A DNA stretch of 64,000 nucleotides. It comes from Trileptium ribeirensis (taxonomy: Eukaryota > Nematoda > Enoplea > Enoplida > Thoracostomopsidae). Numbering within the stretch: the stretch's first letter is position 1; each line of letters starts with the position of its first letter. A model generated the notes under the pieces. The model was not told the origin of the DNA, ran no database searches, and saw only the letters and a program-made list of their open reading frames with translations. Location: contig JASANE010028820.1 in the NCBI GenBank assembly GCA_030248225.1, positions 1 to 64,000 of the forward strand. The letters run 5' to 3'. Below, in pieces: positions 30,797-44,075 of the stretch. Position numbers and translations under genes: made by a program.

Positions 30797-31496
30797 CCTT
30801 TTTCACCACAAAATTTTTCTTTTTCTTTTCCCCACTCTTTCATTTACAATATATACCTCACCCACCCTTTTCTTTTACACCCAAACAAAATTCTACCCAA
30901 AATTTATTTTTCTCCTTTTTCTCATTTTTATACCAAAATTCAAACCCCTCCCTCTCACTCAAACCTCCACCAATCTCCCTAAAATTTTCATATCTTTTTC
31001 ACATCACCATCCCCATTCACATATTAAACCCCCTCCTTTCCCTTCTTCTTATTTTCTATAAATTTCCCCTTTCCAAAAATATCCTTTTTCTTCCCTTTTT
31101 CTCCATTTTTCCATCATCCCCCATTCCTTCAAAACCCTACCAATCCACCCCAAATTTTAATATCCTTTTTCCCTTGCCACCCTTATTCATATATCTACTC
31201 CACCCCTTTTCTATATCTCAATTTTTCATAAATTTCTATATTCCAAAATTCCCATTTTTCTCCAACTTTTTACATTTTTCAAACATCTCCTATTTTTTTA
31301 AACCTAAACCCCCACTCCTCAAATTCCCAATTTTAATTCCCCTACCTACCCCATTCATCATATTAAAATTTCACCATCCCCCTTTTTCTACTTTTCTCAA
31401 ACCACACCCACCTTTTTACCCCTTTTCTCCTTTCAAATTTTTCATTTAAAATCCTTTTTAAATTTATAATAAATATATAATATATATATTATATTC
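30797..31496 (+). other. G-depleted tract in the 3' LTR
   Basis: In 700 plus-strand bases I find one G (near 31177). Neither G of the 5' copy is shared, so the common ancestor was probably completely G-free over this stretch. The tract ends at the same GCGGCAAGCGCG boundary as in the 5' LTR. Confidence 0.9.
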
Positions 31497-32140
31497 GCGG
31501 CAAGCGCGTGTAATATTAATATGGTATAGAGTATTGTTGTTTTCGCTAGTTGGGCGCCTTGCATATGTATACATGGTTACTCGTTATTGTATAGTGAATT
31601 TAGTTTTTCAATTAGTATGTATTATGATGATTAGTTTTGAGTTGAGATAATTACCTAGCTACTTTAGGGACTGTCTCATGGTGATTACTACGTGTCGTTT
31701 TAGCGGAGATGGTGTTAATTATTTTTGCGAGCGGTTGCGCTGTGCGATATTGAGTTCTTGTTTAATTTTTCTGGTCTCTCGAATGGATTAGTTAGCTACT
31801 TTTAATTAGTTCTTATGACGTTTCACAGAGTATGGCGAATGGCGTGTTAAAGTGCAGTGTTGGCAATGTGTCGTTTGAAAACATGCTAGTCGGTCACAAC
31901 CTGTTTAATTTGAGATATACTTATTTGTAATGCGTTTTCGTTAACGTCGTGTTGTTTAACGGTTAATTATATCTGGTTTCATGGTTTTGCGAGTTCTCTC
32001 GGGTGGCCTCACGATTTAGCTCAAGTAGTATCGTACTAACAATTCTGGTAAATTTAGCGGTGACTCGATTACGTGTACAATAACCCGAAACAATCTAAGA
32101 GTGCGAGACGTCATGACCTAAGTCTTTAGCTGGAGGTTGT

Positions 32141-32377
32141 ATGCAAAGCTTTATAGAGTACGTTGGAACTGGAAACTCTTTATATCCGTTCTTGGTTTAC
32201 GTCATCTGCAAAGCAGAGTGTTGTGATATTCGCTGCCTGGATGAACAGGGTAAAACGGAGAAGAGTATGCGACCGATTTTGGCTTATCGACATGGAAATG
32301 GGACTTGTTATCTTTATTATGCATTCGTTCATGTATTAAAGCGTATTACTTGTGAACTATTGACGAGGTGTTATTAG
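32141..32377 (+). CDS. Small ORF inside the 3' LTR, 78 codons
   Basis: This is the 3' LTR copy of the frame at 18058. It extends five codons further because the stop is a Leu codon here. One residue near the C-terminal half changes from Phe to Ala. The same doubts about reality apply. Confidence 0.2.
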   Translation: MQSFIEYVGTGNSLYPFLVYVICKAECCDIRCLDEQGKTEKSMRPILAYRHGNGTCYLYYAFVHVLKRITCELLTRCY

Positions 32378-32855
32378 TGTAAAATCCTCACGGAGTGCCG
32401 TAACCTGCCTCGGGACTTAAATGTCGATAAGTGTAATTTACAAGTTAAGCGTTAGAGTTAACGATTCGATAGATGGTTGCAAGCTTTAGCGAGTAAAACC
32501 CACCGCCTTGATCGATCAAGGCACTGCAAAGAATAGGCACTTCGTCGCATTAGCTAATAAACCTTTATCGCCATAGTGCCTGTTGTTGGTGTCATTTCAA
32601 TAGAGCGTAATAAAGCTAATCGGTAATTCACAGAGCTGTTATCTGGCCAAAGTCCCACTAGAATAGCAAAAAGCAAGGTTGGAATTATCACCACTTTACT
32701 GGTACGCCAGACCACGAATTCGCGCACCCCAGCTGTCAGTGTAGTATTAATTGGTGGCCTAAATTCTCTCTTTCGTGTATTATAGTAAGCACTGGGGATC
32801 GGAGCGCCGCGTAAGCACAGAGCTACACCGCCCAGAAAAAGATTAAGCTCCGACA

Positions 32856-32927
32856 CTAAACTCGAAAACCTTTAAATCAGTGCTCATGGACATAAATCGC
32901 TACTTAACAATCTGTAGCAGACTTTAG
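32856..32927 (+). pseudogene. CR1-like LINE reverse transcriptase, right part
   Basis: The first five bases are the right target-site duplication CTAAA. The LINE frame broken at 16437 continues here for 23 codons (a TFKSVLMDINRYL segment typical of the end of these enzymes) to TAG at 32925-32927. This shows that the LTR element is nested in an older LINE. Confidence 0.75.
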
Positions 32928-34529
32928 TAAGGCACAAACCCATATCTGGCATTGCAAATTGCTGTTATTCGAGTTACGTATATTACTTGAGTAAGTCGAC
33001 GTAAATTCACTTCAAAATGTCAAGAACTACAGGCAGAAATAAGGGCTTCTCTCCCGTTTAACCGTTATATTCATACTTTAGCCGTATATATTTCGTTATA
33101 AAATAAATAACTAGCAGTGTTCCGCGAACGTTAGTAAGCACGCTGTGCGGACAGCGTTTAATGAATATTCATTCTTGAGCTGTATGACCGTGGTTCAGAG
33201 CAGTGAATTATTGCATGAATTATCGTACGCACCATAAGACGTAAATTGTGTTGTACAAATGTTTAAATATGCTACAAAACAACGAAATATCACATTTAAA
33301 TATAATTTATAGAGCCGTTTCTATTTCAAATGTATCATAGAAATCCTTACCAAGTTGTATAAATAACAATTGAACGATTAAATAAGCACACAGCTTAAAT
33401 GCGGCTCGGTTGTGGTGACACATTCCAGTAATTGGCACAAGCTTGAAGCTAAAATTCAAAAATAACCTGAAACTATACAGTTACGAATTTCACAATGCTT
33501 ATTAATTAAAATCATTTACATAGAATTCGGAACAGAATTCCCAATACTGTTAAAAGGAAAAGTTTGAAAACATCTACTGCTATACAAATTCGTGGTAGTA
33601 ACAATGTTATATCATATTCATATTCGTAAGACCATAGAAGCCTTAAGAATGATAAACGCCAGAGATGCTTGCCTTAAGCCGTAGTTAGCTCCCGGATTGT
33701 TAAGATTTGTTTTTGATTTTATATATCAAATTATAAAATTCGTGGTCTTTCTACTTATGCGACATTCACATTAAGATGCGGGCAATGACTGCGAAAGTTG
33801 CAGTGTCAATTTAATCTGTAATTATGAAAGTGTCTCTCTAGCTTTATACAAAGGCAGTTGCTCGCTGTTTGAAGCATTAACCGCACCAAAATCTCGGCGC
33901 GGTATAGTAATGTTTGTCCTGTAACACGTGTTCGTGAAATTTATATTTCATCTGCAGAGCTTCTCATGGCTTCCTTACAGCAACGACACCATGTGGGTTT
34001 GGTGAAGTAATGAAAATGGGCAGTAGTGACACTGCAGTCAAACGGGTAATTCCTAGGTACCGTCACCACTTGGACCTTCCCCAGATTACTGCAATTACAA
34101 AATGGTGATATAAATGGCGGTTGTCCTTATCTAACTAGGTCAGTTTAAATCGGATTCGACGATCTCTCAGAATGTTCATCGCTATAGAATTTGGTGTCTT
34201 CCGTTTAGGTCCGAATTTGTACATATACACCTTGGATTAATTCAGCTAAACGTTCCTTTACGTTATAAGTATCATACAAATTAAACATCCATAATTTATG
34301 ATAATTTTGGATAATTTGATGATACGCACCTACGTTTTTCTATTACCATTAATCACTCTACCCGTAGTCTGTACTACAGAATATACACATATTTTAATAT
34401 GGAAATGGAAGAATACAAACAAAATGTTTATTTTAATCCCAACCCAAGCAGTATCCCAACTGATTGGCAAAATTTAAACTGATTTTGGTCTGCAAATTTG
34501 TTTTTACCTCAATCATTTGAGCTTAATAT
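32928..34529. other. 1.6 kb without a gene
   Basis: Possibly the 3' untranslated tail of the LINE at its start. No other frame, repeat or RNA gene is apparent. Confidence 0.5.
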
Positions 34530-36458
34530 CAACAGCAGGACCGACTTCACGAACTAGCTATCCTACTGATCCTATAAAGTGGAGCATTTATTTTCCTAAA
34601 TCCAACCGTCTGCCAACCGTATTGCGTTTACACTGTTTCACTGAAACAAGCTTCTGTACAATATGTGAATGTTGTCGTAACGCTGAAAAGTTTGGTCTTG
34701 TGTGAATAAAACGGTATCAAATATATTTTTGTGTGATATTGTTTTCGGATTTTGTCTGCATGTATAGCTTAGCAACAACTCATAAGTACAAATCTACATT
34801 CATAACCAGATATATATTGTCGTTATTAATTTATGAAGCATAGATGGATGCAATTTTTAGTCTCAGAGATTGTCATTGTTTCACCCCTCAAAAACGGCGC
34901 CTGACTTGCGATGTGAAACTAGTGGTAAATACCGCAGCTTCACTCGAAAACGCGAAATAGCATTTGAATTGACTGTCGTGAAGATTGCAAGTTTTACAGT
35001 CATATTTTATAATGTACATATATACGCAATACGCTGAGCCGTAAAATTGGCAGCGTCCGGTCGTTTTCACACAAAAGTTCCAAAGTTTTTAAAACCGATT
35101 TTTTATATCTTCTTACAGTTAATTATTTAAATTTATGTAAATTGTGAACACTAAAAAGACACTTTTCGATAAAAAACTTTAATATTCTAAAAAATCAAAC
35201 AAATTCGAGAACTAAAGCTTGTTGATTAAAGTTATCTCATGTTGAAGTGCTGCAACGTATAAATATTTTAGACATTTGGATTACACAAGTGAAACGATTT
35301 GACTTCAAAGCGACCTATTTTAAAGGTGAGAAACATAACATACCTTATGGCGTATATTTCTATCTTCGGCTTCACATGAACTGTCCACTTTACTGCAAGC
35401 GGACTGTCTCTAATCAACTCAAACTATGAACATAAAGTACCAATTAGAGAAAAATATATTGTAATAGAAGTCATCTCAAAATGAACATCTCACACGCCGT
35501 ATTTGCTAAGTTAAATGTGTTTTTAACTTTTACAAATTGTGTTTTCTTGACAAGAATTTTCGTAATATTCGGAAAAAATAATTACAAAAACAGAATGGAC
35601 AACTTCGCGGCAACATTTTACTAAATGGCGATCTCCAGAATCTAGCAGCACAAATATTTTTGCATTTTGTAAACTGTGCCAAATCTGCTGGAACGACATT
35701 TTGCTGTCAACGCGTAATACACACAATTTATTTGTAACACGTCAGGCCTTCCGTGTAATTTGCATTGCAATTATAGTCTTCTGTTTAAAATTATACTTGC
35801 TAATTGACATTCAGAACGTTGGATTAGCGCAAACGTCAGCAAGTTGTTTCTACGTTTATTCGTTGACGTTCATATAATCTGACGTTCAATTGAGGGATCA
35901 AAATGTCTGCACAATTTGCGTTCAAGTTATCAGAATCCAGAAGGTATGGAACTACGCTACCCCGTAACGGGTAATCGTGTGCTTTTAATTCTAAATTTTG
36001 GTTACAGCTTTTGCTGTTCCTAATGACCAGACAGTTTCACCGTTCCTTGTAATTTTTTGAACATCTCGCCCTCATGAAATTTATCTAAAATCTAAATTTT
36101 GACTTAAAATATTATAGATCTGAAATTTCTATAAATCTTTCGAAAATCGGCAGCACTTTGGGGACATCTTGTTCAATTTCTAAGTATTATGATAAAAACT
36201 GCGAAGACTCACACATAATATTCAGTAAGGTTCAAATTAAGACTGAACTTAGGTAATATTTACACATATATTTATTTATATACCAAAAGCAAATGCCAGG
36301 AATTATACCTTGTGATCGAATAAAATTTCAATTTGCAAAGTTAGGTTCCCTAATGCCTATCAACATTGCACATGAATTATCTAGTGTTCGCGGATAAATC
36401 TAATGCAATAGTGACATTACAAACAAATAAAACGTATAGTCACGCTTTTGCTGTTTGT
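34530..36458. repeat. ~2-kb direct segmental duplication, copy 1
   Basis: Matches 39880-42310 in the same orientation in several long blocks: the TAACGCTGAAAAGTTTGG block (34680), the CGGCAGCACTTTGG block (36150), and the block ending near TAGTCACGC (36437-36446). Divergence looks like 10-15%, with indels. The longest internal frames are short and not conserved between copies. Confidence 0.8.
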
Positions 36459-39400
36459 CAACTTTTGGGCAGGTCCAACCTTGTATTTACCCTTCCTTAG
36501 GCACCATATTCCTTCGGTTTTGATTTAATTACTAAAATTAACAAGATTTCCTTACCCTCCCCTGGGGAATATCCCTTCTCCCACAGGGGTGACTCCCATA
36601 TCTAACTCCGAGGAGGAGAAAACTGTCCAAATTTCATATTACACCTTGCATTTCCTACTCTCTACCGATATATTACCCCTTCAAACTGACTCGGAATCCA
36701 CAATTTCACAAATTTCCTTATTTTTACTGAAATACCATTTCTGTCCCTGGTTTATCATTATTTCCTCCCGGTGGGGTGGGTTACATTTCATAACGGGTAC
36801 GTTCACACTTATCCCCACGCGGGTGGACTTCTCACTTATTCCTATCTTGAGATATAGCACCCCTACACCCTAATTCAACATTCAAGTTTACCTAAAAATC
36901 AACATTTTTTCTTTACTATCAAATTTACAAATATACTAGGATTTTTCCCAACATGGGTACAACTTCTCCCTACTGTCGGAATATATTTCATTTTTTCCCT
37001 ATGTAGAAAGCCCCCTAATCCCATTATTATTCTATTTTTATCAACCTTGGGTTCCGCTAATTTCCACCATTTTCTCCCAAAACAAATATATCAATATTTG
37101 ACCTTTTCTTAACTATATACGACTTCTTAAATCTGTAAAATGGCCAAACGGGGTTCTACTAAATTATTCTTATCTAGAAATAAATTAAATTTCTACGGAT
37201 ACCACTCTATAAGCCCGCTTTCTAACCCCAAAACTCATCAAATTTTCTTGAAAATATATTACAAATTTAACAATAATAAAATAATTAAAAAATTATTACT
37301 AAATAAATTTACTTAGCTATTTTTGTGTCTATCGTGTGAGGATAGCTACGAGTATGGTTGATTATTATTCGACGACATGGTGAACTAATGGTGTGTTCGG
37401 TAATATATTACGTTGTTTTTCTATATATATTTTCCTGGTACTCTACGGTTACTGGTTGTCGAAATTTATTGTGTTTTTAATTTTCATTAGTAACTAATCG
37501 TATTATATTCTAGTATTTATCTTATTATTACGTAGATAATATTATTTTATTATGGTTTAATCATTATTATAATTTAGTTATTAACATCTTAAAGTAATTG
37601 AATTATTGGTATCGGGACCCCTTGTGTCATAGTTATATGGTTTTGTTCGCGAATTTTATTGGTTCTAGGACACTAAACTGTCACACACATATACCCCTAT
37701 ATAACTATTTACATACTTTCACACATCTGTATACACTAAAACCCCACAGTGACTGAGTAGGAGGTTACCTGCATTTCTGCACCCTGCCGAGGTGGCTGGT
37801 GCGCTAGGCAGAGTAAGACCTAGCCGGGTTATGGCAGACCAGAAAAAGGGCAGCCCATTCCCTAAACGGGAACCTCTGGGTGGTATTGGTCTTTCTCCCT
37901 TTCCGGCACCTTTTTACCACCCGTTGGACACCAGGCTGCCACAACATGGGCTACTCTATCGTCGAGGGCTGTGACATTGTTAACATGCTCCAGGGAGGCA
38001 CCTAGATACCGGAACTGGGTCTTCGCGCAAACCTCGCCTAGGGGTTGTCCAATGCACAGGCTGGGGAAATTTTACGCTTAGGGGGCTTGGTAGTTATGGG
38101 CCAACACCCACGTTCTATTTAGGGAAAATCCTGTGTCCCTTGTCCTTTAAAACTAACACAAAAAATTCTATAGATTTTTCAGGGTCACGAACCATACGAA
38201 TCTATCAGGTAGTTAAGACTTAAGGTCCATGTATCCTACAATGCATGATCGCGCTTAATTGTCCTAAAGATTATATAAAAACCTATAAAATTGTTACAGA
38301 AATGTTTGTTATACGTTTCGGATAGGTCCGTTATTATTGCGTCCCAACATTTGGGAAGCTCGTTATCGTTGCTTTACCTAGCGCATAATGCTAGGGCTAT
38401 GTTAAGCTTTTTTGTTATGTACCATTTCTTGTTATTCGCTAACGGTGTTACTATATAATTTTCCAATTTTCAAACTAACGTCGGGTAATAAAATTCTTAT
38501 AATACGGAAGTGCGTGTTATCAATCCAGCGTGAGCTGATGGTTTTACTTTCTGAATTTATTTTTAGTTTACTGGAGGTTACTTACGGATGACTAGATGGT
38601 GCTGGTCACCAGCATATGCATCAGACCCTACAAAATACCCAATGTGGCGGGGCCACAGTAACTTGGTAACACTTATTCTGTTGGAACGTGAACAGAACTG
38701 TTGACTTAACGGTTATTGAAAGCTGTAGTTTAAAGCAACGTTGGACGCGTTACTTTAGTGTGTTAATCTTATTTATTTTCAGACAACCCGTATATAATTC
38801 TAGCTTTAGTGCTCTGGTGCAATTTTTCTACCTCAATATTGCGATCTCTAAAGGTAAAACATTGGTTTTTGTTTTATTTATGGATTAGCTACTCATGTGA
38901 GAGGAGGTTCCATTATTTATAAGGGTAAGCTAAGGGCCTGGTGGGAAGTCCTTCATAGCTCCAGTCTGTGTCTCAACTCTGGCCGCTTGTCGGGCTGATA
39001 CAGAGCTTGGATGCCTTCAGAACTAATATAGTTCAGTCCCACTCTCGTTTAACCACCCGTGATAAAATTTCTTAGTTCAAATTTTTCAACTTTGTTTTTC
39101 AAAGGTTATGCTAAAGCCTATTCAAATTTTATTTACTACGTATTATGGGACCGTTACACGAAGTCCCCATCGTAGTAACATTTTTCATGAAATTTTTAAG
39201 AATTAAGTCCAGAACTCGCGCCCAAGGGCACGTCCTGGTGGACTTTAAGCTAAATTGTGTACTAGTCTACGCAAGCGCGGTACCCCCATTTGAAATCGTT
39301 CGAGAAATCTTAAAATAAATTATTGAGATGCTGCAGCCTTGCTTACTCGAGCTCGCTGCAGCCTGGAAAATGGCTATTCTCGAAACCCTTAGTTTTAATT

Positions 39401-39879
39401 CGTAACATTGTAACTTTAGCTTTTCTTCCAAATTCTGAAACCTTTTCACAAATTTTTTTATTTCTTTAAACCATGCTTACAAGTTTATTCGTTTTCACTA
39501 TTTAAACTTTATACAAAATTGTCACTTACAGTCATACCTAGTTTCCCCGAAATTGCTATATGTATACCACGGCTGGTTATATGAATTCGCCGTGGTATAG
39601 TCGGTTAAAGGCACGATTACTCGAACTCGCCATGTTAGCCATAGTTTCCACGCTTAACTTCCAACTCCATTAGCTCTACCTTCTAAGCTTTTCTAACCTC
39701 AAAATTTGTTACCCACGGCATGATCTTCGAGCCCGCAAGGGTGCAGTCACTAGTAGCACGGATACGCGATCCCGATAACCCAAAATCTAATTTAGCATTG
39801 AATAAATGCTGAGTACGTTATGGCTGAAATGTTCCGAGTGCACAAAATTAGACCATACCTAAATTCCCAATTTCAGTTC
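36459..39879. other. 3.4 kb between duplication copies; LTR-like composition, no gene
   Basis: No protein-like frame is seen. The part 36480-37315 is C- and T-rich and poor in G. After 37316 it turns abruptly G- and T-rich (GTGTCTATCGTGTGAGGATAG). The intact LTR shows the same order of composition, so this could be an old solo LTR of a related element, but I see no direct sequence match and no ends. A perfect-looking tRNA gene is not present at 37780-37840, although GAGGTGGCTGGTGCGC recalls one. Confidence 0.3.
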
Positions 39880-42310
39880 TAGACAACCTTCACGAACAAG
39901 TTACCTTACTGATCCTATAAGGTTGAGCATTTATCTTTTCCTAAATTTAACACTCTGCCAGCCGTATTGGGTTTTCACTGTTTCGCTGAAACAAGCTTCG
40001 GTACACTAAGGATATGTTGTCGTAACGCTGAAAAGTTTGGTCTTGTGTGAATAAAACGGTATCAAATATATTATTGTGCAACATTGTTTTCGGATATTGT
40101 TTGCATCCGGTACATGTTTATCTTAACAGCATCTCATAGGTACAAATCTACATTCAAGCATAACCCCGAGTTATCATATTTCCATTATCAATTTATATAC
40201 GAATGCTGGTTCGATCCAATCTTTAGTATCGGACATTGTCATCGTTTCACCCCTCAAAAGCGGTGACCGACCTGCGATGCAAAGAAGAATGGCAAATAAT
40301 ACATCTTAGATTTAAATTGAACAGATTTAGATTACTTAGATTTAAATCAAATTACGATTAGCCGAATATCAGATTTAGAAAGCCATTAGATTTCATGAAG
40401 AAGACCTGCGAAATGCTGAATACCTCTGCGTCACTGGACAACGCGAAATAGCATTTGGTTTGAGAGTCGTAAAATTTGTGGCGTCCGGCAGTTTTCACGG
40501 AGAAGTTCCGTGTTCGAAATCAGTTTTTAAACGTTGTTACAGTCGTTTAAATTTATGCAAATTATGAACACTGAAGAGTGCTGTGACACCTTTTTGTTAA
40601 GAAAAATATAACTCTAATATGCGAAGAAATTCAACCTAATTCACTTTTCGAGAACTAAAGCTTGTTGATAGAAGTTATCTCATGTTCATGTTCTGCAATG
40701 TATAAATATTGTAGGCGGCTGGATTACACAAATGTAACGCTTTAACTTCAAAGCGAGCTATCTTAAAGGTCAATGCTGCGATAAGCATAAAATACCTTAC
40801 GGCGTTTATTGCTGTCTTCGGCTTTACATAAACTGTCCACTTTACAACAAACTGACTGTGTCTGATCAACTCAAACTATGAACATAAAGTACCAATTAGA
40901 GAAAAATATATTGATAAAGAAGTCATGTCAAAATGAACGTCTCACTCGCCGTAATTTGTTAAGTTAAATGTATTTTCAATTTTGACAAATTGTGTTTTCT
41001 GAACAAGAATTTTAGTAATATTCGGAAAAAAACATTTAGAAAGACAGAATGGGCAACTTCGCGGCAACCTTTTACTAAATAACGATCTCCAGAATCGAGC
41101 AGAATGAATATTTTTGCATTTTGTAAACTGTGCCAAATCTCCTGGAGTGACATTTTGCTGGTACACATTATCTGGAACACGTCAGGCCTTGCGTGTAATT
41201 TTCATTGCAATTATAGGCTTCTGTTTTATTGGGATAATTGGTTAATTGACACTCAGAACATTCGATTAGCGCAAACATCAGCAAGTTGTTTCTACGTTTA
41301 TTCCTTGACATTCATACAATCTGACGTTTAATTGCAGGGATCAAAATGACCGCACAATTTGCGTGCATTGTTCTTGGAATACAGAAGATACGGAGCTATG
41401 CCACCCTGTAACGGCTAATCATGTGCTTTTAATTCTAAATTTTGGTTACAGCTTTTTGCTGAACTTAAGCAAATTTTGTTCAATAAAAAGAGATGTAGTG
41501 CCTTTGACATAACGCCTGGGGACAGTATAAGTACCCTTACTTAGACTTCCAGGGCGGGATAACTCAGGGACGCAACAATAATATCGGTTGATTATTCCAT
41601 CCGAGATAGAACAAAACATTTTTCCGATACAGGCTGAGGTTTGTCCTTCCCACTTCCCTTTCTCCCTTGGAATCCTGTAGGAATTAATGGTTTTGTAACC
41701 CAGTGTTTGGGTAGTCTCCTATTAAGTGGCGATCGATGCCCCTGTGTATATAATATATACATTTGCATGCGACATGCAAATAGATAAAAACATAGTATAT
41801 TTATAATATATACTTATACATAAAATTGTTATCGCATGCAATAAACCAATTGATATATAATCCTGTTTTGTAACAATATATCAAATCACAAACCCTTGTT
41901 ATAAAAATGCTGAATTTCGTTCGTTTTATCTAAAATCTAAATTCTGACTTAAAATATTAAAGATCTGAAATATCTATAAATCTTTCGAAAATCGGCAGCA
42001 CTTTGGCGATATCTTGTTCAATTTCTAAGTATTATGATAAAACTGCAAAGTCTCACAAATAATATTCAGTTAGGTTCAAATTAAGACTGAACTTAGCTAA
42101 TATTTACATACATATTTATTTATATACCAAATGCAAATACCAGAAATTATATCCTGTTATCAAATAAAATTGTATCGCATTTCAAATTGCAAACTTAGAT
42201 TCTCTAATGACTATCAACATTGCACATGAATTATTCAGTGTTCGCGAATATATGTAACGCAATAGTGACGTTATAAACAAACGAAACCTATAGTCACGCG
42301 TTTGCTGTTA
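39880..42310. repeat. ~2-kb direct segmental duplication, copy 2
   Basis: Partner of 34530-36458. It holds about 430 bp (roughly 41480-41930) with no counterpart in copy 1, including an AT-rich stretch and the hairpin at 41761. Confidence 0.8.
41761..41781. repeat. 9-bp stem hairpin ATTTGCATG/CATGCAAAT
   Basis: Two perfect inverted ATTTGCAT octamers are separated by CGA. ATTTGCAT is the POU/octamer-type binding motif, but no gene is near enough to support a regulatory role. Confidence 0.7.
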
Positions 42311-42798
42311 TTGACCAAAATTGACCTTAATTCAAATCCAACATATTTTCGTATTTAAAGTAATTTTACTCCAACTTTCACGGATACCTACATGGTTACA
42401 ATTCAATCCCAAAGCAGAGTGTTCGCCAACACTTTTCCATAGAATTTCAATAAAGGAAAGCGTTCGTTAACAATAGTTATGCGAAATTTCAAAATAAGAT
42501 GGTTGGTAAAGGTCACATTAAGTTAACCCACCCATACATACCCGTGATAATTGTACCTTTTAAGTTAGGTACCATAGCTGAAACGCAGTCACGAATAGCG
42601 TTTTTGATAGGAAACGGTTTGCTGTAAAATATACGGAATATTATTAAACTTTGTCTTTTTATACAACTTTTGTTCAGCAAGTAGAACTTTTAGTGATTTG
42701 CATTAAGGTCCTTGTAAATTTGAGGGGCCTGTAAAGTAAAGAAAAGAACATGATCAGCAACGGTATTCTTTAATCACGATTAAAGCATGTTTTTGGTG

Positions 42799-42804
42799 TT
42801 TATT
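42799..42804 (-). terminator. Polyadenylation signal AATAAA
   Basis: On the minus strand AATAAA lies 18 nt after the stop codon of the Kunitz-containing terminal exon (42823). This marks the probable 3' end of that gene near 42785. Confidence 0.65.
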
Positions 42805-42822
42805 TATGGCTGATCCGGTCAC

Positions 42823-43172
42823 TCATTCAAGAACAAAGAACTGGCTTACTCCACACATAAATCTACATCGTTCCTTCGATGTAAAGCGATTTTCATTGCC
42901 GCCACAGCCTTTATAGAAAAAGAATTCACATCGACTCGATTTTGTGTTGTAGAAAAAATGTACACGGCCCGTTCGGCGGCCACTAGCTATGTCAGCTTCA
43001 CATCGATGACCACGATCCTTTGGGGCACCACATTCTGGAGCCGGTAATAAGGAAGGCTCGAAATTCGATGTTTTTCGGAGCTCTAGGAACACTGGAGGTC
43101 CGTGGCTAGACTTAAAATTTTTATCGGTGATGTCATTGCCGGCCAACGACGACGAGTTGTCCAAGATTAACG
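42823..43172 (-). CDS. Terminal exon: second Kunitz domain and stop
   Basis: The exon starts after a TTATAG acceptor at 43173, in phase 1, and ends at TGA 42823-42825. After ~45 residues of linker comes a Kunitz domain from the CGAPKDRG segment to the CRFMC end. Cys spacing is 9, 23, 7, 12 and 3. The last three values are canonical, but the loop between the second and third Cys is eight residues longer than usual (15). The residue after the second Cys, which is P1 in Kunitz inhibitors, is Glu rather than Lys or Arg, so trypsin inhibition is unlikely. The conserved FFYN and FFFYKGCGGNENRF segments are intact. The protein ends ~12 residues after the domain. It is probably secreted. Confidence 0.85.
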
Positions 43173-43775
43173 CTATAATTCGAAAAATGGATCCATAAAA
43201 AGCAATATATAAAGCAGTCTAGTTATTACATTTAATATTTCGCGTAAACGGAGCAGTAGTTTATCGAGAACGTACAAAATGAATATACAAAACTACAAAT
43301 CAGTATAACGCTGAGGTGTAACAACTATGCTTTATATAAGTTACTCTCATATTTTCTAGCCCTGACATTAGAAAATTTATTCGTTGTTTTGCTATTCGTT
43401 ACCTAACCAAACCTACGCCGAGTTAAATAACTCATAACGGCAAGACTAATTTGCGTATCATGCAATGAATGGTTGATAAACGCATGCCGACCCAGCGGAT
43501 CGCACCTCGATTGTGCGGACGGAAGCAGCGTGGGCAAAATGCTGCTCTATCTAGGAGCTGTTGCTCTGTTTTTAAAGGCACCTTGCAATGCGAACAAATA
43601 ATAGCTCACGCGCAATCGTACATCACATGGCAAACTCAGTTAGTATCGCACTGAGCAACATGCGCTGACGTTATTCATTGCCAATCGCCATTATTGGATT
43701 CAACGCTATCATATTTGAGATGTATTGACAAATGAAAAAAGCAGTACTTTTGTATTTTGGATATTCTAAATTTCA

Positions 43776-44075
43776 TTAATGTCTCACTAAGCATAAAAAT
43801 ATTCGGTTGATATAATCTTGCTGCTGTCAAACAAATTCAAACAGACTAATTTAGTAATCCCGTCCCACTGCAACTTGGATCTATGAAACAGTATGGATTT
43901 GATGCATTGTCAGGCTATTCATAATGTCTCAGTAAGCATAAAAATATTCAGTTGATATAATCTTGTTATTATCGCTGCTGTCAAACAAATTAAACCACTC
44001 TAATTTAGTGATGCCGTCCCACTGCAAGTTGGATCTGTGAAACAGTATGGATTTGACGCATTGTTAGGCTTTCCT
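43776..44075. repeat. Tandem duplication, ~145-bp unit, intronic
   Basis: Two adjacent copies begin ATAATGTCTCA(C/G)TAAGCAT and end near the GGATTTGA(T/C)GCATTGT block. They differ at a handful of sites and by a small insertion (TTATTATCG). Confidence 0.85.

Larger units (their letters stand above)
16438..32855 (+). mobile_element. 16.4-kb Ty3/gypsy-type LTR retrotransposon with an exonuclease-like third gene
   Basis: Complete LTRs begin TGTTGGGG and end CTCCGACA and are flanked by CTAAA. The order is 5' LTR, primer-binding site, gag, zinc knuckles and protease, reverse transcriptase, RNase H, integrase, PHD-like finger, spacer, third gene, spacer, polypurine tract, 3' LTR. Domain order RT-RNase H-integrase is that of Ty3/gypsy. 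There is no env-like gene: the 3' coding region shows no signal peptide or membrane segment, but encodes a DEDDy exonuclease-like domain and a long helical region. About 42 differences between LTRs (~2%, counted by eye) suggest a fairly recent insertion. Several stops and frameshifts mean this copy is probably not autonomous. Confidence 0.95.
30783..32855 (+). repeat. 3' LTR, 2073 bp
   Basis: Same ends as the 5' LTR. By eye it differs at about 42 positions, plus the 267-bp segment absent here. AATAAA near 32557 is a possible polyadenylation signal. One base is missing close to the 3' end (CCGCCCAG versus CCGCCGCAG). Confidence 0.95.

Noticed and set aside
37780..37850. GAGGTGGCTGGTGCGCTAGG resembling a tRNA A box or tRNA-derived SINE head
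   Set aside because: No B box follows and no cloverleaf can be drawn.
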